From Aliiglaciecola sp. LCG003 (GTDB lineage Bacteria > Pseudomonadota > Gammaproteobacteria > Enterobacterales > Alteromonadaceae): a DNA stretch of 64,000 nucleotides. The position numbers were made by a program, and so were the translations under genes. Numbering within the stretch: the first letter of the stretch is position 1; each line of letters starts with the position of its first letter. The notes under the pieces are model-generated. The model was not told where the DNA came from, searched no databases, and saw only the letters and a list, made by a program, of their open reading frames with translations. Positions 43,039 through 52,398 of the stretch are shown here, one piece after another. The stretch spans positions 1,736,001 to 1,800,000 of the forward strand of contig NZ_CP128185.1 in NCBI RefSeq assembly GCF_030316135.1, read 5' to 3'.

Positions 43039-43962
43039 ATGTATGACCAGTTACATAAAAACACACCATGGAAGCCAACTCGTTGGATTGCTGTGATCTT
43101 AGGTGTGTTTTTACAACCTGTCGCTTTACTATATGTTGGTAAAGGGAAATGGTTTCTTGTATGTCTGTTTAGCTTAAGCGTAAGTTTAGTTGTAGCTATT
43201 AGCTATTTTGACGCTAACGCTTTTAGATATATTACGTTTGCGATAGCAATTTCATTCGGAATAATTGGCTATATTCTCGCTAAAAACTATCAACAAATAA
43301 AACGCCCCTGGTATTCTAAATGGTGGGGGATAGTTTGTAGTGTATTACTTTTTTATATAACCATATTTTTATTTCGCTCATTCTTGTATGAATCCTTTGT
43401 CGCTCCGTCTGGGTCAATGTTGCCTACCTTGAAGCCAGGTGATTATCTTTTGGTTAAAAAGTGGGGGTATGGCAAGTACGGTAGTTATGGGGTGAGCTTA
43501 TTCGAATCTGAAAAAACGCAAAAACTACAGCGTGGTCAGATTATTGTATTTGAATACCCACATGATACATCATTGGATTATGTCAAACGAATTGTCGGCT
43601 TAGAAGGTGATGAAGTTTGGTTAGTAGGCAAAGAATTAGTGGTCTTGGGCGCAAACTCAACAGATAAAACAACAAGCCTGTCCACACAGCACGCTAGGGA
43701 TGATTTTGAATTTAACACATTTAATTTTCAACAGGCTGAAGAGTCCTTAGATAAGAGTACTTATGAGATAATATTCATCCCCAAAAAGGTTGACAAAATA
43801 TCTGCTTATTTCCCCCAAGCTGGCACTGAACTGAATCAATGGATAGTACCCGCTGGTCATGTATTCGTTATGGGTGATAATAGAGATAATAGTCTCGATA
43901 GTCGGTATTTTGGTTTTGTGCCGTTAGAAAATATTAAAGGCCCAGTGGTACTGGTCTGGTAA
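43039..43962 (+). CDS. lepB: Signal peptidase I with extra N-terminal membrane segments
   Basis: A 307-residue S26 signal peptidase. The catalytic serine is S126 (APSGSM) and the general-base lysine K183 (LDYVKRIVG); box E reads VMGDNRDNSLDSRYFG. Ahead of the catalytic domain are four hydrophobic segments (about 16-32, 37-55, 62-82 and 95-115) instead of the one or two of canonical LepB. It is not next to lepA, rnc or era, so it is probably a second, specialised copy rather than the housekeeping enzyme. It cleaves signal peptides at the outer face of the inner membrane. Confidence 0.88.
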   Translation: MYDQLHKNTPWKPTRWIAVILGVFLQPVALLYVGKGKWFLVCLFSLSVSLVVAISYFDANAFRYITFAIAISFGIIGYILAKNYQQIKRPWYSKWWGIVCSVLLFYITIFLFRSFLYESFVAPSGSMLPTLKPGDYLLVKKWGYGKYGSYGVSLFESEKTQKLQRGQIIVFEYPHDTSLDYVKRIVGLEGDEVWLVGKELVVLGANSTDKTTSLSTQHARDDFEFNTFNFQQAEESLDKSTYEIIFIPKKVDKISAYFPQAGTELNQWIVPAGHVFVMGDNRDNSLDSRYFGFVPLENIKGPVVLVW

Positions 43963-43991
43963 ATAAATGATTTAATAAAGAAGGTTAATTG

Positions 43992-44984
43992 ATGGCCATT
44001 CAATGGTATCCCGGGCATATGCATAAAGCCCAGAAAGAAATAAAAGAAGTACTTCCTAGTGTGGATTTATTGATAGAAGTACTCGATGCTCGGATCCCGT
44101 ATTCCAGTGAAAACCCCGCTATTGCACAATTGCGCGGGGATAAGCCTTGTATCAAGGTGTTGAGCAAAACCGATTTGGCTGATCCTGAGTTAACCAGCCA
44201 ATGGCAAGCATACTTAGAACAAGAAAAAGGCGTTAAAACCTTTCCAACTACCACTGAGCAGCCCGCTAAAATCAAACAAATTGTCGACTTGTGCCGCAAG
44301 ATGTTACCTGAAAAAGATGCCAGCATTAAATCAATCAATACCATGATTGTCGGTATTCCGAATGTTGGCAAGTCGACTTTGATAAACACCTTGGCTGATC
44401 GGATCATTGCTCAAACCGGCAATGTGCCTGCGGTTACGAAATCTCAGCAAAGAATTAATATAGGCAGTGGTATCGTGTTATTTGATACCCCAGGAATCTT
44501 GTGGCCAAAAATCGAGAATCCTAATAGTAGTTATCGGCTGGCAGCGTCAGGGGCGATTAAAGATACGGCAATGGATTACGAAGATGTAGGCTTTTACGCT
44601 GCAGACTATCTAATCAAAGCCTATCCAGAGCTGATGAAAGAGCGATTCAGTTTAGATTATATTCCCGAGACGGAAATAGAGTTTCTAGAAGCTGCAGCGG
44701 GTAAACGTGGTGCCTTACGTGCAGGCGGAAGAGTTAATTTACATAAAATATGTGAAGTGCTGATCAATGAATTACGCTCCGGCAAACTAGGCCGTATTAC
44801 TTTAGAAACACCGGCCATGGTCGAACAAGAAAAACGCGAGGTGGCCGACGCACATGCCGCCAAAGAAGCAGAGAAAGAACAACGTAAGCAGCGTTTTAGA
44901 GAAGGCTCAGAGACCCCAACAAAGCGGGATTTAAAAGAAGACAAACCACGTAGTAGTTCAAATCGTAAAAAGCGCAGAAGATAG
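43992..44984 (+). CDS. rbgA: Ribosome biogenesis GTPase YlqF/RbgA
   Basis: A 330-residue circularly permuted GTPase. The motifs run in permuted order: G4 as LSKTDLAD near residue 60, then G1 GIPNVGKSTL near 121, then G3 DTPG. The start IQWYPGHMHKA is the family hallmark, and the ATG at 43992 has AAGG upstream. The C-terminal domain ends in a long basic tail (KEKEQRKQRF to KKRRR), longer than in Bacillus RbgA. It acts in late 50S assembly. It overlaps the next gene by one base. Confidence 0.93.
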   Translation: MAIQWYPGHMHKAQKEIKEVLPSVDLLIEVLDARIPYSSENPAIAQLRGDKPCIKVLSKTDLADPELTSQWQAYLEQEKGVKTFPTTTEQPAKIKQIVDLCRKMLPEKDASIKSINTMIVGIPNVGKSTLINTLADRIIAQTGNVPAVTKSQQRINIGSGIVLFDTPGILWPKIENPNSSYRLAASGAIKDTAMDYEDVGFYAADYLIKAYPELMKERFSLDYIPETEIEFLEAAAGKRGALRAGGRVNLHKICEVLINELRSGKLGRITLETPAMVEQEKREVADAHAAKEAEKEQRKQRFREGSETPTKRDLKEDKPRSSSNRKKRRR

Positions 44985-45370
44985 TGAAATCCTGCAATCA
45001 GTGTGGCAAGTGTTGTGTAAAATACAGTGACGGTGGTTTATCGGTCACGGAACAAGAAATCGATATGTGGGTGCTCTTTCGTCCTGATATCGTCGATTAT
45101 GTCAAAAATGGCAAAATTTGGCATCAACCCAAATCCGGAGAAGCCATCACACTTTGTCCTTGGCTTCGCATCGATGCAAAAAGCAAACTGTATACCTGTG
45201 ATATCTACTTTGACCGACCCGATGATTGCAAATATTACCCAGTCACCATTGCGCAAATGGTTGATGATGAATGTGAAATGCTTGAGGACGGTGACTTGGT
45301 TAATGTTCCCAAAGCACAAAAGGCATTAGATATCCTGATGCAAGATAGTCGACCTCCAATGGAGCGTTAG
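44984..45370 (+). CDS. YkgJ-family cysteine cluster protein
   Basis: A 128-residue protein starting at a GTG that overlaps the last base of the rbgA stop codon, so the two are coupled. The N-terminal CNQCGKCC and later CPWL, CDIYFDRPDDCKYYP segments provide a cysteine set typical of YkgJ-type metal or iron-sulfur proteins. The C-terminal half is acidic. The biochemical role of the family is unknown; link to ribosome assembly is only by neighbourhood. Confidence 0.9.
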   Translation: MKSCNQCGKCCVKYSDGGLSVTEQEIDMWVLFRPDIVDYVKNGKIWHQPKSGEAITLCPWLRIDAKSKLYTCDIYFDRPDDCKYYPVTIAQMVDDECEMLEDGDLVNVPKAQKALDILMQDSRPPMER

Positions 45371-45391
45371 CCACCAAGGCGTTAGATCTGA

Positions 45392-45985
45392 ATGAAAAAA
45401 TTCTACTTCCCCTATTTTTCTATTTTTATTGCCCTTGCTACCTTCATATTTTCCTGCTACGTGGCCTATCAAATCAGTGGTTCCTTGTGGGGAAAAGCCA
45501 GGATTATCTATTTAGCCGACTACGGTGGAATTAACCTAGGAGCATTGCACAGCTTAGCGTTGTGGAAGCTTTTCAGTTGCCAATTAATTCATGTTCATCA
45601 AAGCCATATGTTGCTGAACGTTTTGACCATGCTGATGCTAGCGAGTTTAATCGAACGAAAAGTCGGTGCAGTGCAGACGTTTGCCATCTGGTTTGTAGCC
45701 GGTGTGGCAGGCACAATATTTTCAAGTGTATTCACACCAGCTCCATGGGATCTTGGAACCGGAGCATCTCAAGCTGTGCTAGGGTTTGCTGGGTATGCAG
45801 TGGTGCTTAGTTATAGCAGTTTTGAGCCATCTAGATGGCTCAAATTGGCAGTTTTTATCGCCATTATCCCTGCGCTATATTTAGATGTTAACAGCGTAGG
45901 CTATGCCAAGCCTGGCCATGTGTTAAGTTTCGTGATTGGTTTGATCATGGCACTGCTTTATCTAAATAAACGTAAACCAGCATGA
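45392..45985 (+). CDS. Rhomboid-family intramembrane serine protease
   Basis: A 197-residue membrane protein with six predicted helices. The catalytic dyad is S126 in GTGASQAVLGF and H176 in KPGHVLSF, and the oxyanion HxxxN motif is H72-N76 (SHMLLNVL). This matches an ordinary active rhomboid; a rhombosortase would usually show a GxSxxLHG-type site. It follows the YkgJ gene by 21 bp and could be co-transcribed. Substrate unknown. Confidence 0.88.
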   Translation: MKKFYFPYFSIFIALATFIFSCYVAYQISGSLWGKARIIYLADYGGINLGALHSLALWKLFSCQLIHVHQSHMLLNVLTMLMLASLIERKVGAVQTFAIWFVAGVAGTIFSSVFTPAPWDLGTGASQAVLGFAGYAVVLSYSSFEPSRWLKLAVFIAIIPALYLDVNSVGYAKPGHVLSFVIGLIMALLYLNKRKPA

Positions 45986-46010
45986 CGTTGGTAACCCGAT
46001 TGAGCAATAT

Positions 46011-47261
46011 CTAATGTTCTAAATGGGTAAAGAACTTGGCAAAGAGCTTACTGACGGTGGCTTTATTTAGCGGTTTTATGATGTAACCTTTAGCGCCCCT
46101 TTCTAATGCATTTGCCACTGTTGATTTGTTCTTATTCCCCGAGAGCATAATAATTGGTGTATCCTGGTTCAAGCTATCGCCAGACGTTGATTGGTCAACG
46201 ATGTAGATACCATTGGTATCCGGTAGGTTGACATCCATCAGCACCAGATCATATTTTTTGCTGGTTAGACATGCAAAAGCAAGCCTTCCCGTATTCGCAG
46301 TTTCTATGGTGATGGCAAAATTAGATAACAGCTTTTGCGTCAGTTGCATGCTGATAACATCATCTTCCACCAACAAGATAGAGGGACGGCTACTTTTTTC
46401 TTTTAATAATTCTTCAGGATCAACATCTTGTTGATACAAGCGGTTAAATTCGTAGGACTGTTTGGTTTTTTCAGCTTTGACGGAAGTAGATACAGCGGCA
46501 CTCGGGCTAGTAACCTCCTCTTTACTCGACGGGTTTTGCTGTTCAATGTTGAGTGATTGTTCAAGCAATTGGATAGCTTTGTCTTGCAAGCGCAGTAACT
46601 CTGGCCGTATGGAGTCAGAACGGATCACCGAAAGGGTTTCTTTTAGTTTGTTGATATCCAGTTTTACCGGCTGATTTTGTTGGATTTTGAATGCGGCTGA
46701 GGCTAAGGCATTTTCTATCTCTATCACACTATGTTCAAATTCACTTTTAATTGCAGTCTTACGCTGCAATCCTTTTAAAACAGATTTCTTCAGTTTGTCA
46801 TCAAATCCATCTATTTGTTCTTTATACTTTGCGCTAGATGCTTGTGAATCGCTGAGTTTTACGCCTAACTCAATAAATAAATGTTCGCAAATTAATAGAA
46901 TGCGATGCATTTCGTATACAGGCCGAGACACCATGAAATCATCAATGATCCTTGCTTTATAGGCTTCATAGGCACTTTGTTCGCATTGTCTTGGGATAAG
47001 ACTAACGACTCTATGCTCACAAATATCATAGTCGGCCACAGCATCTAAAGAGCGATAATAGCTTTGCAGGCTCTTTTCTAGGGTATCTCCAGTCATTAAA
47101 AATATTTTTGAGGTCTTATCGACTAGGTGCCGACAAACTTCTTTCAATAATTTACAGACGCTAACATGGGCAAAATGCTTTTTGAGCACTTGTATTACCA
47201 ATTCATCACTTTCAACATCGGTAACGAACAATACAATAGAGTTTTCGCTGTTTTTAATCAT
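46011..47261 (-). CDS. Response regulator with C-terminal receiver and N-terminal degenerate receiver
   Basis: A 416-residue cytoplasmic protein. The C-terminal receiver (about 293-412) is complete: E299/D300-D301, phospho-acceptor D343 (LVLMDVNLP), S374 and K397 (YIIKPLN). Residues 8-125 have the strand-helix rhythm of another receiver, with KIFLMTGDT at the third strand and SRPVYEMHRI where the KP motif would be, so that domain is probably a non-phosphorylated pseudo-receiver. A helical linker (140-245) separates them. It has no output domain. It starts 1 bp after the hybrid kinase gene ends and is its likely partner. Confidence 0.85.
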   Translation of the reverse strand: MIKNSENSIVLFVTDVESDELVIQVLKKHFAHVSVCKLLKEVCRHLVDKTSKIFLMTGDTLEKSLQSYYRSLDAVADYDICEHRVVSLIPRQCEQSAYEAYKARIIDDFMVSRPVYEMHRILLICEHLFIELGVKLSDSQASSAKYKEQIDGFDDKLKKSVLKGLQRKTAIKSEFEHSVIEIENALASAAFKIQQNQPVKLDINKLKETLSVIRSDSIRPELLRLQDKAIQLLEQSLNIEQQNPSSKEEVTSPSAAVSTSVKAEKTKQSYEFNRLYQQDVDPEELLKEKSSRPSILLVEDDVISMQLTQKLLSNFAITIETANTGRLAFACLTSKKYDLVLMDVNLPDTNGIYIVDQSTSGDSLNQDTPIIMLSGNKNKSTVANALERGAKGYIIKPLNKATVSKLFAKFFTHLEH

Positions 47262-47262
47262 G

Positions 47263-49911
47263 CTATTTATACTGCTCTGTTAAATAATTAATCAGTTCGT
47301 CAATTAAAGATCGCGTTGTTATCCATAGGCTTAGAATATCCTCGGATGTTAATTCTGCATTGCATTGTGCTTCAAGTTTTTCACAATATAGGCTGAGTTG
47401 GCGGGCTCCAACAATCATAGAGCTACTCTTTAAGCTATGGGCAAGCTTCCCCAATACAAGCCAGTTTTGGGTATTAGCCGCCATATTCATTTCGGCGAAT
47501 ACCTTGTTTAAATTTATGGCAAATTGTCGAAGATATTGAGTTTCTTCGTTTTTATCAAGCTTTCCTGCAATTTCATACAAGCAATTTAAGTCAATAACAG
47601 CGTCATTATCATACTCGGTTAAATCCTCCTCAAACTCAGATTCATCGATAAAGAAATCGCTATCAATAATCACTGCATTAGCAGTTGTAGATGTAACCTT
47701 GGTCGTTGAGGCAGAGGCCGGAATTGTATCGGACTTTTTAATGGATTCGCAGTAATGCTTAATTAAACTTGAGAGCTCTTTAAGTATCAGCGGCTTCATG
47801 AGTATTTTATCTGCACCAGCGGCTAAACATTCGTCTCTACAGCGCTGGGTTTTGTCCGCTGTCAGAATGATCATTGTGGCTGGGCTTCTATTTTCAGCCT
47901 GCTCGCACTCTCGCAAAATACTAATTAATTCGGCGCCTGAAACCCCAGGCATCTGAAAGTCACTAATGACCAAGTCAAAATGTTGTTGTTCAAAAAATAT
48001 CATTCCATCTTCAGCTGACATTGCAAAATTTGCTTCAATTTTGAGGGTTTCAAATTGGCGTTTAAGCACATACATATTATCTTCATTGTCTTCAACTACC
48101 AAGGCTCTGATGGTTGAGCTAGGCTGGATCGGTGCAATGAAAATGGCATCTTCAATTTGTTGTGCTTTTTGACGTCCGTTTAATAGCAACATCAACTCTT
48201 CTAAACGAAGTGGGGTTCGGTGAACCTCAATATATTTAGTCTGATCATGCTCATCTATAGTGTCTTTGATAAGTGCCATTTGGGATTGACTAAGGTGTTG
48301 ATAATCATCATTTTGTTGCAAAATCTGGGGGTTGATACAGAATATTTCATGTTCTTTTAGGGTGTGGGGAAGGGCCTCATAGTATTGGGTTGAAAACTGA
48401 AGGATTTCAGCATACATAGTTAAAACCTGATGAAATCCTCTATCGTTACTACTGACTATGCGATCACCAGCTTTAGGTATAACTAAATCTGTCAACTCAC
48501 AGGGACCGCAAGCTTCCAAAGGTAACTGCACGATAAACTCTGACCCTTCTCCTAGGTTACTGTTGACATAAATATCTCCTTTCATGAGTTGGCATATTTT
48601 ATGACAAATGCTTAGCCCTATGCCTGTTCCGCCATATAAACGGTGAATGGATTGATTGGCTTGGGAAAATCGCGCAAAGATAGCCGTCTGTTCGGATTTT
48701 GCTATGCCTATTCCGTTATCTTTGACACTAAATTCACAGTAGCCTGTCAGCTCATTCTGGGTAACTTGTAACATTAGCGTTGGCTGAGGGTTTTGATTAA
48801 ATTTCAGTCCATTGCTGATTAAGTTGGAGAGTACTTGATCTAATCTTACATCATCAACTCGCACCTCTTTAGGTAACTTGGGATCCAAAAATAGCATCAA
48901 GTCAATGTCTCTGGTTTTAGCCTGTCCGCTGAAATTTTCAATGATGGATTCGCATAGTTTGCGCAAGTTTGTTCTAGTGGTAAGGAGTTCGACTTTTTGA
49001 GCATCGAATTTGGTGAAATCTAGCACATCATTGACTAGTCGCAGTAACGAAGCGGCACTTTGGCGCATGCGTTTAATATATTCATGTGAACTGAATATCT
49101 GATCAAGCATACACAAGTCGACCAATCCAATAATGGCATTTAATGGTGTGCGCACTTCATGACTCATCGCCGCCATAAAATTACTTTTGGCCTTGCTCAA
49201 CTCAGTGGCTTCTTGAAAAGCGCTTTCCAGTTGTTCATTGAGTTCTTTAAATTTGGATTCATTGATAAACAGTCCAATCCTTTCGCTACTTAAGGTAATG
49301 CTGTCTCTATATTGATAAAATTGACCGTTGGGTAAGGTAAAGGAGGCAGAAAATGACTCTTTGCAATTATGCTTCTTGCGCAATAAACGAAATACTTTTT
49401 GTTGCAACCTTAGCTCTTGGGGAAAAATGTATTGAACTATTTTGGTAATAATCCCCAGCACATTCATATCCTCTTCAACTGCATCACGCACAATCGGAAA
49501 GATAGTTTGAAATTGCTCATTGGTTAAATCAATCATCCCGTCATGATCACAGATGATAATAGCATCTGACATCTGATCTATGGCACTCACAAGGTTATGG
49601 TAACGTTTTGCAAGTGCAGAGGGTTTGGACGAAGCGATCTTTATTAAACTCCTGCCATGGGCCATTGGCATGGCGGTAAGTAATTTTTCGGAACTGCCTA
49701 AATGCCAATAAACCAGCTCTTGATCACCAAATAGCAAGGGTTTTGCTTGTTTAAGCAATGAGTCGGTTTCATTCATTAACAGCGTGTCTTGGCAAAAGGC
49801 CTTGTTTAATGAAACTAAATTACCGATTTCATCAACCACCATTACGGGATGTTTAAACAGGTCAATTAGTGATTGTCCCTGAGCTTGGTCAATTACATTC
49901 TGTGTACTCAT
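47263..49911 (-). CDS. Hybrid sensor histidine kinase with receiver and HPt domains
   Basis: An 882-residue soluble phosphorelay kinase. Order of domains: two PAS-like regions (about 15-80 and 105-215), HisKA with H251 (MSHEVRTPLNAI), HATPase (N-box NLISNGLKF, DNGIGIAKS, GGTGIGLSI), a degenerate receiver (about 475-580, ending HRTPLRLEELMLLL), a true receiver (600-720, D651, K706) and an HPt domain with H825 (KLAHSLKSSS). No membrane helix is seen, so it senses a cytoplasmic signal or acts with another receptor. Co-transcribed with the response regulator; divergent from the EAL-HDOD gene. Confidence 0.9.
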   Translation of the reverse strand: MSTQNVIDQAQGQSLIDLFKHPVMVVDEIGNLVSLNKAFCQDTLLMNETDSLLKQAKPLLFGDQELVYWHLGSSEKLLTAMPMAHGRSLIKIASSKPSALAKRYHNLVSAIDQMSDAIIICDHDGMIDLTNEQFQTIFPIVRDAVEEDMNVLGIITKIVQYIFPQELRLQQKVFRLLRKKHNCKESFSASFTLPNGQFYQYRDSITLSSERIGLFINESKFKELNEQLESAFQEATELSKAKSNFMAAMSHEVRTPLNAIIGLVDLCMLDQIFSSHEYIKRMRQSAASLLRLVNDVLDFTKFDAQKVELLTTRTNLRKLCESIIENFSGQAKTRDIDLMLFLDPKLPKEVRVDDVRLDQVLSNLISNGLKFNQNPQPTLMLQVTQNELTGYCEFSVKDNGIGIAKSEQTAIFARFSQANQSIHRLYGGTGIGLSICHKICQLMKGDIYVNSNLGEGSEFIVQLPLEACGPCELTDLVIPKAGDRIVSSNDRGFHQVLTMYAEILQFSTQYYEALPHTLKEHEIFCINPQILQQNDDYQHLSQSQMALIKDTIDEHDQTKYIEVHRTPLRLEELMLLLNGRQKAQQIEDAIFIAPIQPSSTIRALVVEDNEDNMYVLKRQFETLKIEANFAMSAEDGMIFFEQQHFDLVISDFQMPGVSGAELISILRECEQAENRSPATMIILTADKTQRCRDECLAAGADKILMKPLILKELSSLIKHYCESIKKSDTIPASASTTKVTSTTANAVIIDSDFFIDESEFEEDLTEYDNDAVIDLNCLYEIAGKLDKNEETQYLRQFAINLNKVFAEMNMAANTQNWLVLGKLAHSLKSSSMIVGARQLSLYCEKLEAQCNAELTSEDILSLWITTRSLIDELINYLTEQYK

Positions 49912-50099
49912 GTATCTACTTATAATTTAGGGAATATGACGTTTACAACAGTATAGACTAGAATAATAATGGGTTAGTTAATATGCCCTTGTACAACTAA
50001 TATAGATTATTAATAATTTTTCTAATGCGATACAATAGCCACAATATAGCTTTGTCCATGACTACAATTAGTCGACCAAATCATCAGGAGTTTTACAGC

Positions 50100-51323
50100 A
50101 TGGAGCAAACCGTCTTACTTGCAAGACAGCCGGTTTTTGATGTTAACAATCGCATGTTTGCCTGTGAAATTCTGTATCGCGGGACCTTGTTGGAATCACC
50201 CGAAAAGAATCGTAATTCTCAAGCTACCCGAGAGGTGTTGGTTAACGCCTGTACCAGCGTGTTAAATGACAACATCAATTTAGGTTTACCGATGTTGATA
50301 AATATCGATGAAGAATTCTTGTTAAGCGACCAGTTTTTTCCTGTGGCCCCCCAGAACCTTATCTTTGAGATTTTAGAAACGGTGCCAACCACCGAGGAAA
50401 TATTGAATAAAATTAGAATGTTAAGAAGACAGGGGTTTGAGTTTGCCTTGGATGATTATGTCCTAGAGTCGTCAAAGATACCGTTTTTCAAATATCTTAA
50501 AATAATCAAAGTAGATATTTTAGCCGTCAATATGCCAGCCCTGAAAAAGGTAATGACCAAGCTAAAAAGCACAGGTTGCATGTTGCTGGCCGAAAAAGTT
50601 GAAAGTTTAGAAGTTTATGAAGAGTGTAAAGCCTTAGGGTTTGATCTCTTTCAAGGCTATTATCTAGAGCGCCCAACACAGGTGGAAGGCAAAAAGATCG
50701 GTGCAAGTCAGCAGACTGCGCTACGTTTGGTCTCAGAGCTAAGTCGTCAGGATATTGAAGTGGCAGAGGTGGCTGAACTGATCTCTCAAGATCCGATCCT
50801 AACCTTGAAGATATTGTCATTAATCAACTGCCCACTCTATCAGCTGGTCAGAGATGTCAATTCTGTCAGAGACGCAGTTATCATTCTTGGCCTAAGAGTG
50901 GTTAAACAATGGGCGATGATTTTGACTCTAGTAGCAGAATCTAATCGCCCACTTGAATTGTTTCGAACCTTATTAACTAGGGCAAAAACCCTAGAGTTAT
51001 ATAGCCAAACAAAGTCAGATCAACAACATAAATTGGATGCCTCTGAGTGCTTCTTAGTGGGCATACTTTCCGGTATTGATGCGGTGTTAGAGGCAAGCTT
51101 AGAGAACATTCTTGAACATTTGAAACTAAACCAAGAGATTAAATTGGCGCTATTATCGCAAAACAATGATCTGGGTATTATGCTTAAAAATAGCATTGGC
51201 ATTGAACGCTTCGACAGTCATATTTTCGAGACGTTATCCAATCAAGAAATATGCAGCTACAATCGATGTTATCGTAAAGCCCTTGCATGGGCCGACGAAG
51301 TTTTGAGTTATCTACCTGCTTAA
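50100..51323 (+). CDS. EAL-HDOD signalling protein (degenerate EAL)
   Basis: A 407-residue YuxH-type protein. I place the start at the ATG at 50100, which has CAGGAG upstream and begins MEQTVLLARQPVFDVNNRMF, the typical family N-terminus. The EAL domain covers about 1-195; its signature reads EIL instead of EAL (residues 23-25) and the DD(F/Y) site is ALDDY, with KVDI and LAEKVES following. The change from EAL suggests weak or no phosphodiesterase activity. HDOD follows (about 200-390). It is divergent from the hybrid kinase and may be its output or share its signal. Confidence 0.88.
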   Translation: MEQTVLLARQPVFDVNNRMFACEILYRGTLLESPEKNRNSQATREVLVNACTSVLNDNINLGLPMLINIDEEFLLSDQFFPVAPQNLIFEILETVPTTEEILNKIRMLRRQGFEFALDDYVLESSKIPFFKYLKIIKVDILAVNMPALKKVMTKLKSTGCMLLAEKVESLEVYEECKALGFDLFQGYYLERPTQVEGKKIGASQQTALRLVSELSRQDIEVAEVAELISQDPILTLKILSLINCPLYQLVRDVNSVRDAVIILGLRVVKQWAMILTLVAESNRPLELFRTLLTRAKTLELYSQTKSDQQHKLDASECFLVGILSGIDAVLEASLENILEHLKLNQEIKLALLSQNNDLGIMLKNSIGIERFDSHIFETLSNQEICSYNRCYRKALAWADEVLSYLPA

Positions 51324-51373
51324 GGATTAACTGTTTTATTTCAGTTAACCCAAGTTTGAAGGGGAACCCGCCT

Positions 51374-52186
51374 TTAATATTTTCTTCGTTGTAAACCCGT
51401 TTCGGCTAAAATTTTGGCGGACATTTCTTCAATTGAAAACTTGGTACTGTTGAGAAAGGGGATTTTTTCCTTTCGGTAAAGGTTTTCAACTTCTCTTAGT
51501 TCCATTCGGCATTGTTGCATAGATGCGTAGCGGCTGTTTGGGCGACGCTCAGAACGAATTTGATGTAACCTTTCTGGCATGATGGTCAGGCCAAACAGTT
51601 TCTTTTTGAAACGCTTAAGGGCAGGGGGAATTTTTAGTACGTCGCCCATATCTTCTTCAGTGAAGGGATAATTTGCTGCTTTTATGCCGTATTGTAATGC
51701 TAGATAAAGGCTAGTTGGGGTTTTGCCTGAGCGAGAAACCCCACACAAGATAATATCAGCCTCATGATAATCTTTAACATTTGAACCATCATCGTTGGCA
51801 AGGGCATAGTTAACCGCATCAATTCGAATATCATAGGTTTTTTCATGAATACTATGGGTACGATGTTTTTCCGGCATCGAAGGCACACCTAAAGCCTTTT
51901 CTAAGGGCGCTACAAACTGATCTAAAAAGTTATAATTAATCCCCACAGACTTAGATATCATTTTACGAACATCGGTATTTACGATGGTATAGAAAACTAA
52001 AGGTCGTTGGCCGCTTTCACGAAAACTTTCAGAAATTTTCAATAACACTTTTTCGGCCTGTTGTTCAGTTTCTACGAAAGGAATAGTTTGATGTTTGAAT
52101 TCTACGGTGAAAAGAGACAGCAAAGCGTGGCCGAACACCTCTGCTGTAATGGCTGTACCATCGGATATATAAAAAGCTGAGCGCAC
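51374..52186 (-). CDS. ppsR: PEP synthase regulatory protein PpsR (kinase/pyrophosphorylase)
   Basis: A 270-residue DUF299 protein that inactivates PEP synthase by ADP-dependent phosphorylation of a threonine and reactivates it by phosphorolysis. The P-loop is GVSRSGKTPTSLYLA near residue 150, and the N-terminal FYISDGTAITAE matches the family. It is divergent from ppsA, its target, with 212 bp between. A perfect HexR-type palindrome lies 20 bp upstream of its start. Confidence 0.95.
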   Translation of the reverse strand: MRSAFYISDGTAITAEVFGHALLSLFTVEFKHQTIPFVETEQQAEKVLLKISESFRESGQRPLVFYTIVNTDVRKMISKSVGINYNFLDQFVAPLEKALGVPSMPEKHRTHSIHEKTYDIRIDAVNYALANDDGSNVKDYHEADIILCGVSRSGKTPTSLYLALQYGIKAANYPFTEEDMGDVLKIPPALKRFKKKLFGLTIMPERLHQIRSERRPNSRYASMQQCRMELREVENLYRKEKIPFLNSTKFSIEEMSAKILAETGLQRRKY

Positions 52187-52206
52187 TACAATTCCTTAAC
52201 AAATGT

Positions 52207-52221
52207 TGTAATTTTATTACA
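52207..52221. promoter_or_regulatory. HexR-type operator between ppsR and ppsA
   Basis: TGTAATTTTATTACA is a perfect palindrome (6-bp arms, TTT centre) and fits the published HexR consensus TGTAATnnnATTACA of Shewanella and related gammaproteobacteria, where ppsA is a known HexR target. It lies 21-35 bp before the ppsR start and 178-192 bp before the ppsA start. Confidence 0.75.
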
Positions 52222-52398
52222 GAAAGAAATTAAATTTTACTTTCTTGTTTACACCATTCTAAAATCTCTGACGCAAAAAGCCAGAAGGTGAACACAATTA
52301 AATTTCCGCACCAATCTGAAGACTTATTTTGCATTAAACAAAACGATTTTAAACGCTAATTTAGCGCGTATCTGAACATAATGTAGAGGGCAACAATA

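Noticed and set aside
45392-45985. Rhombosortase
   Set aside because: The active-site segment is GASQAVLG as in ordinary rhomboids, and no GlyGly-CTERM substrate is seen nearby.
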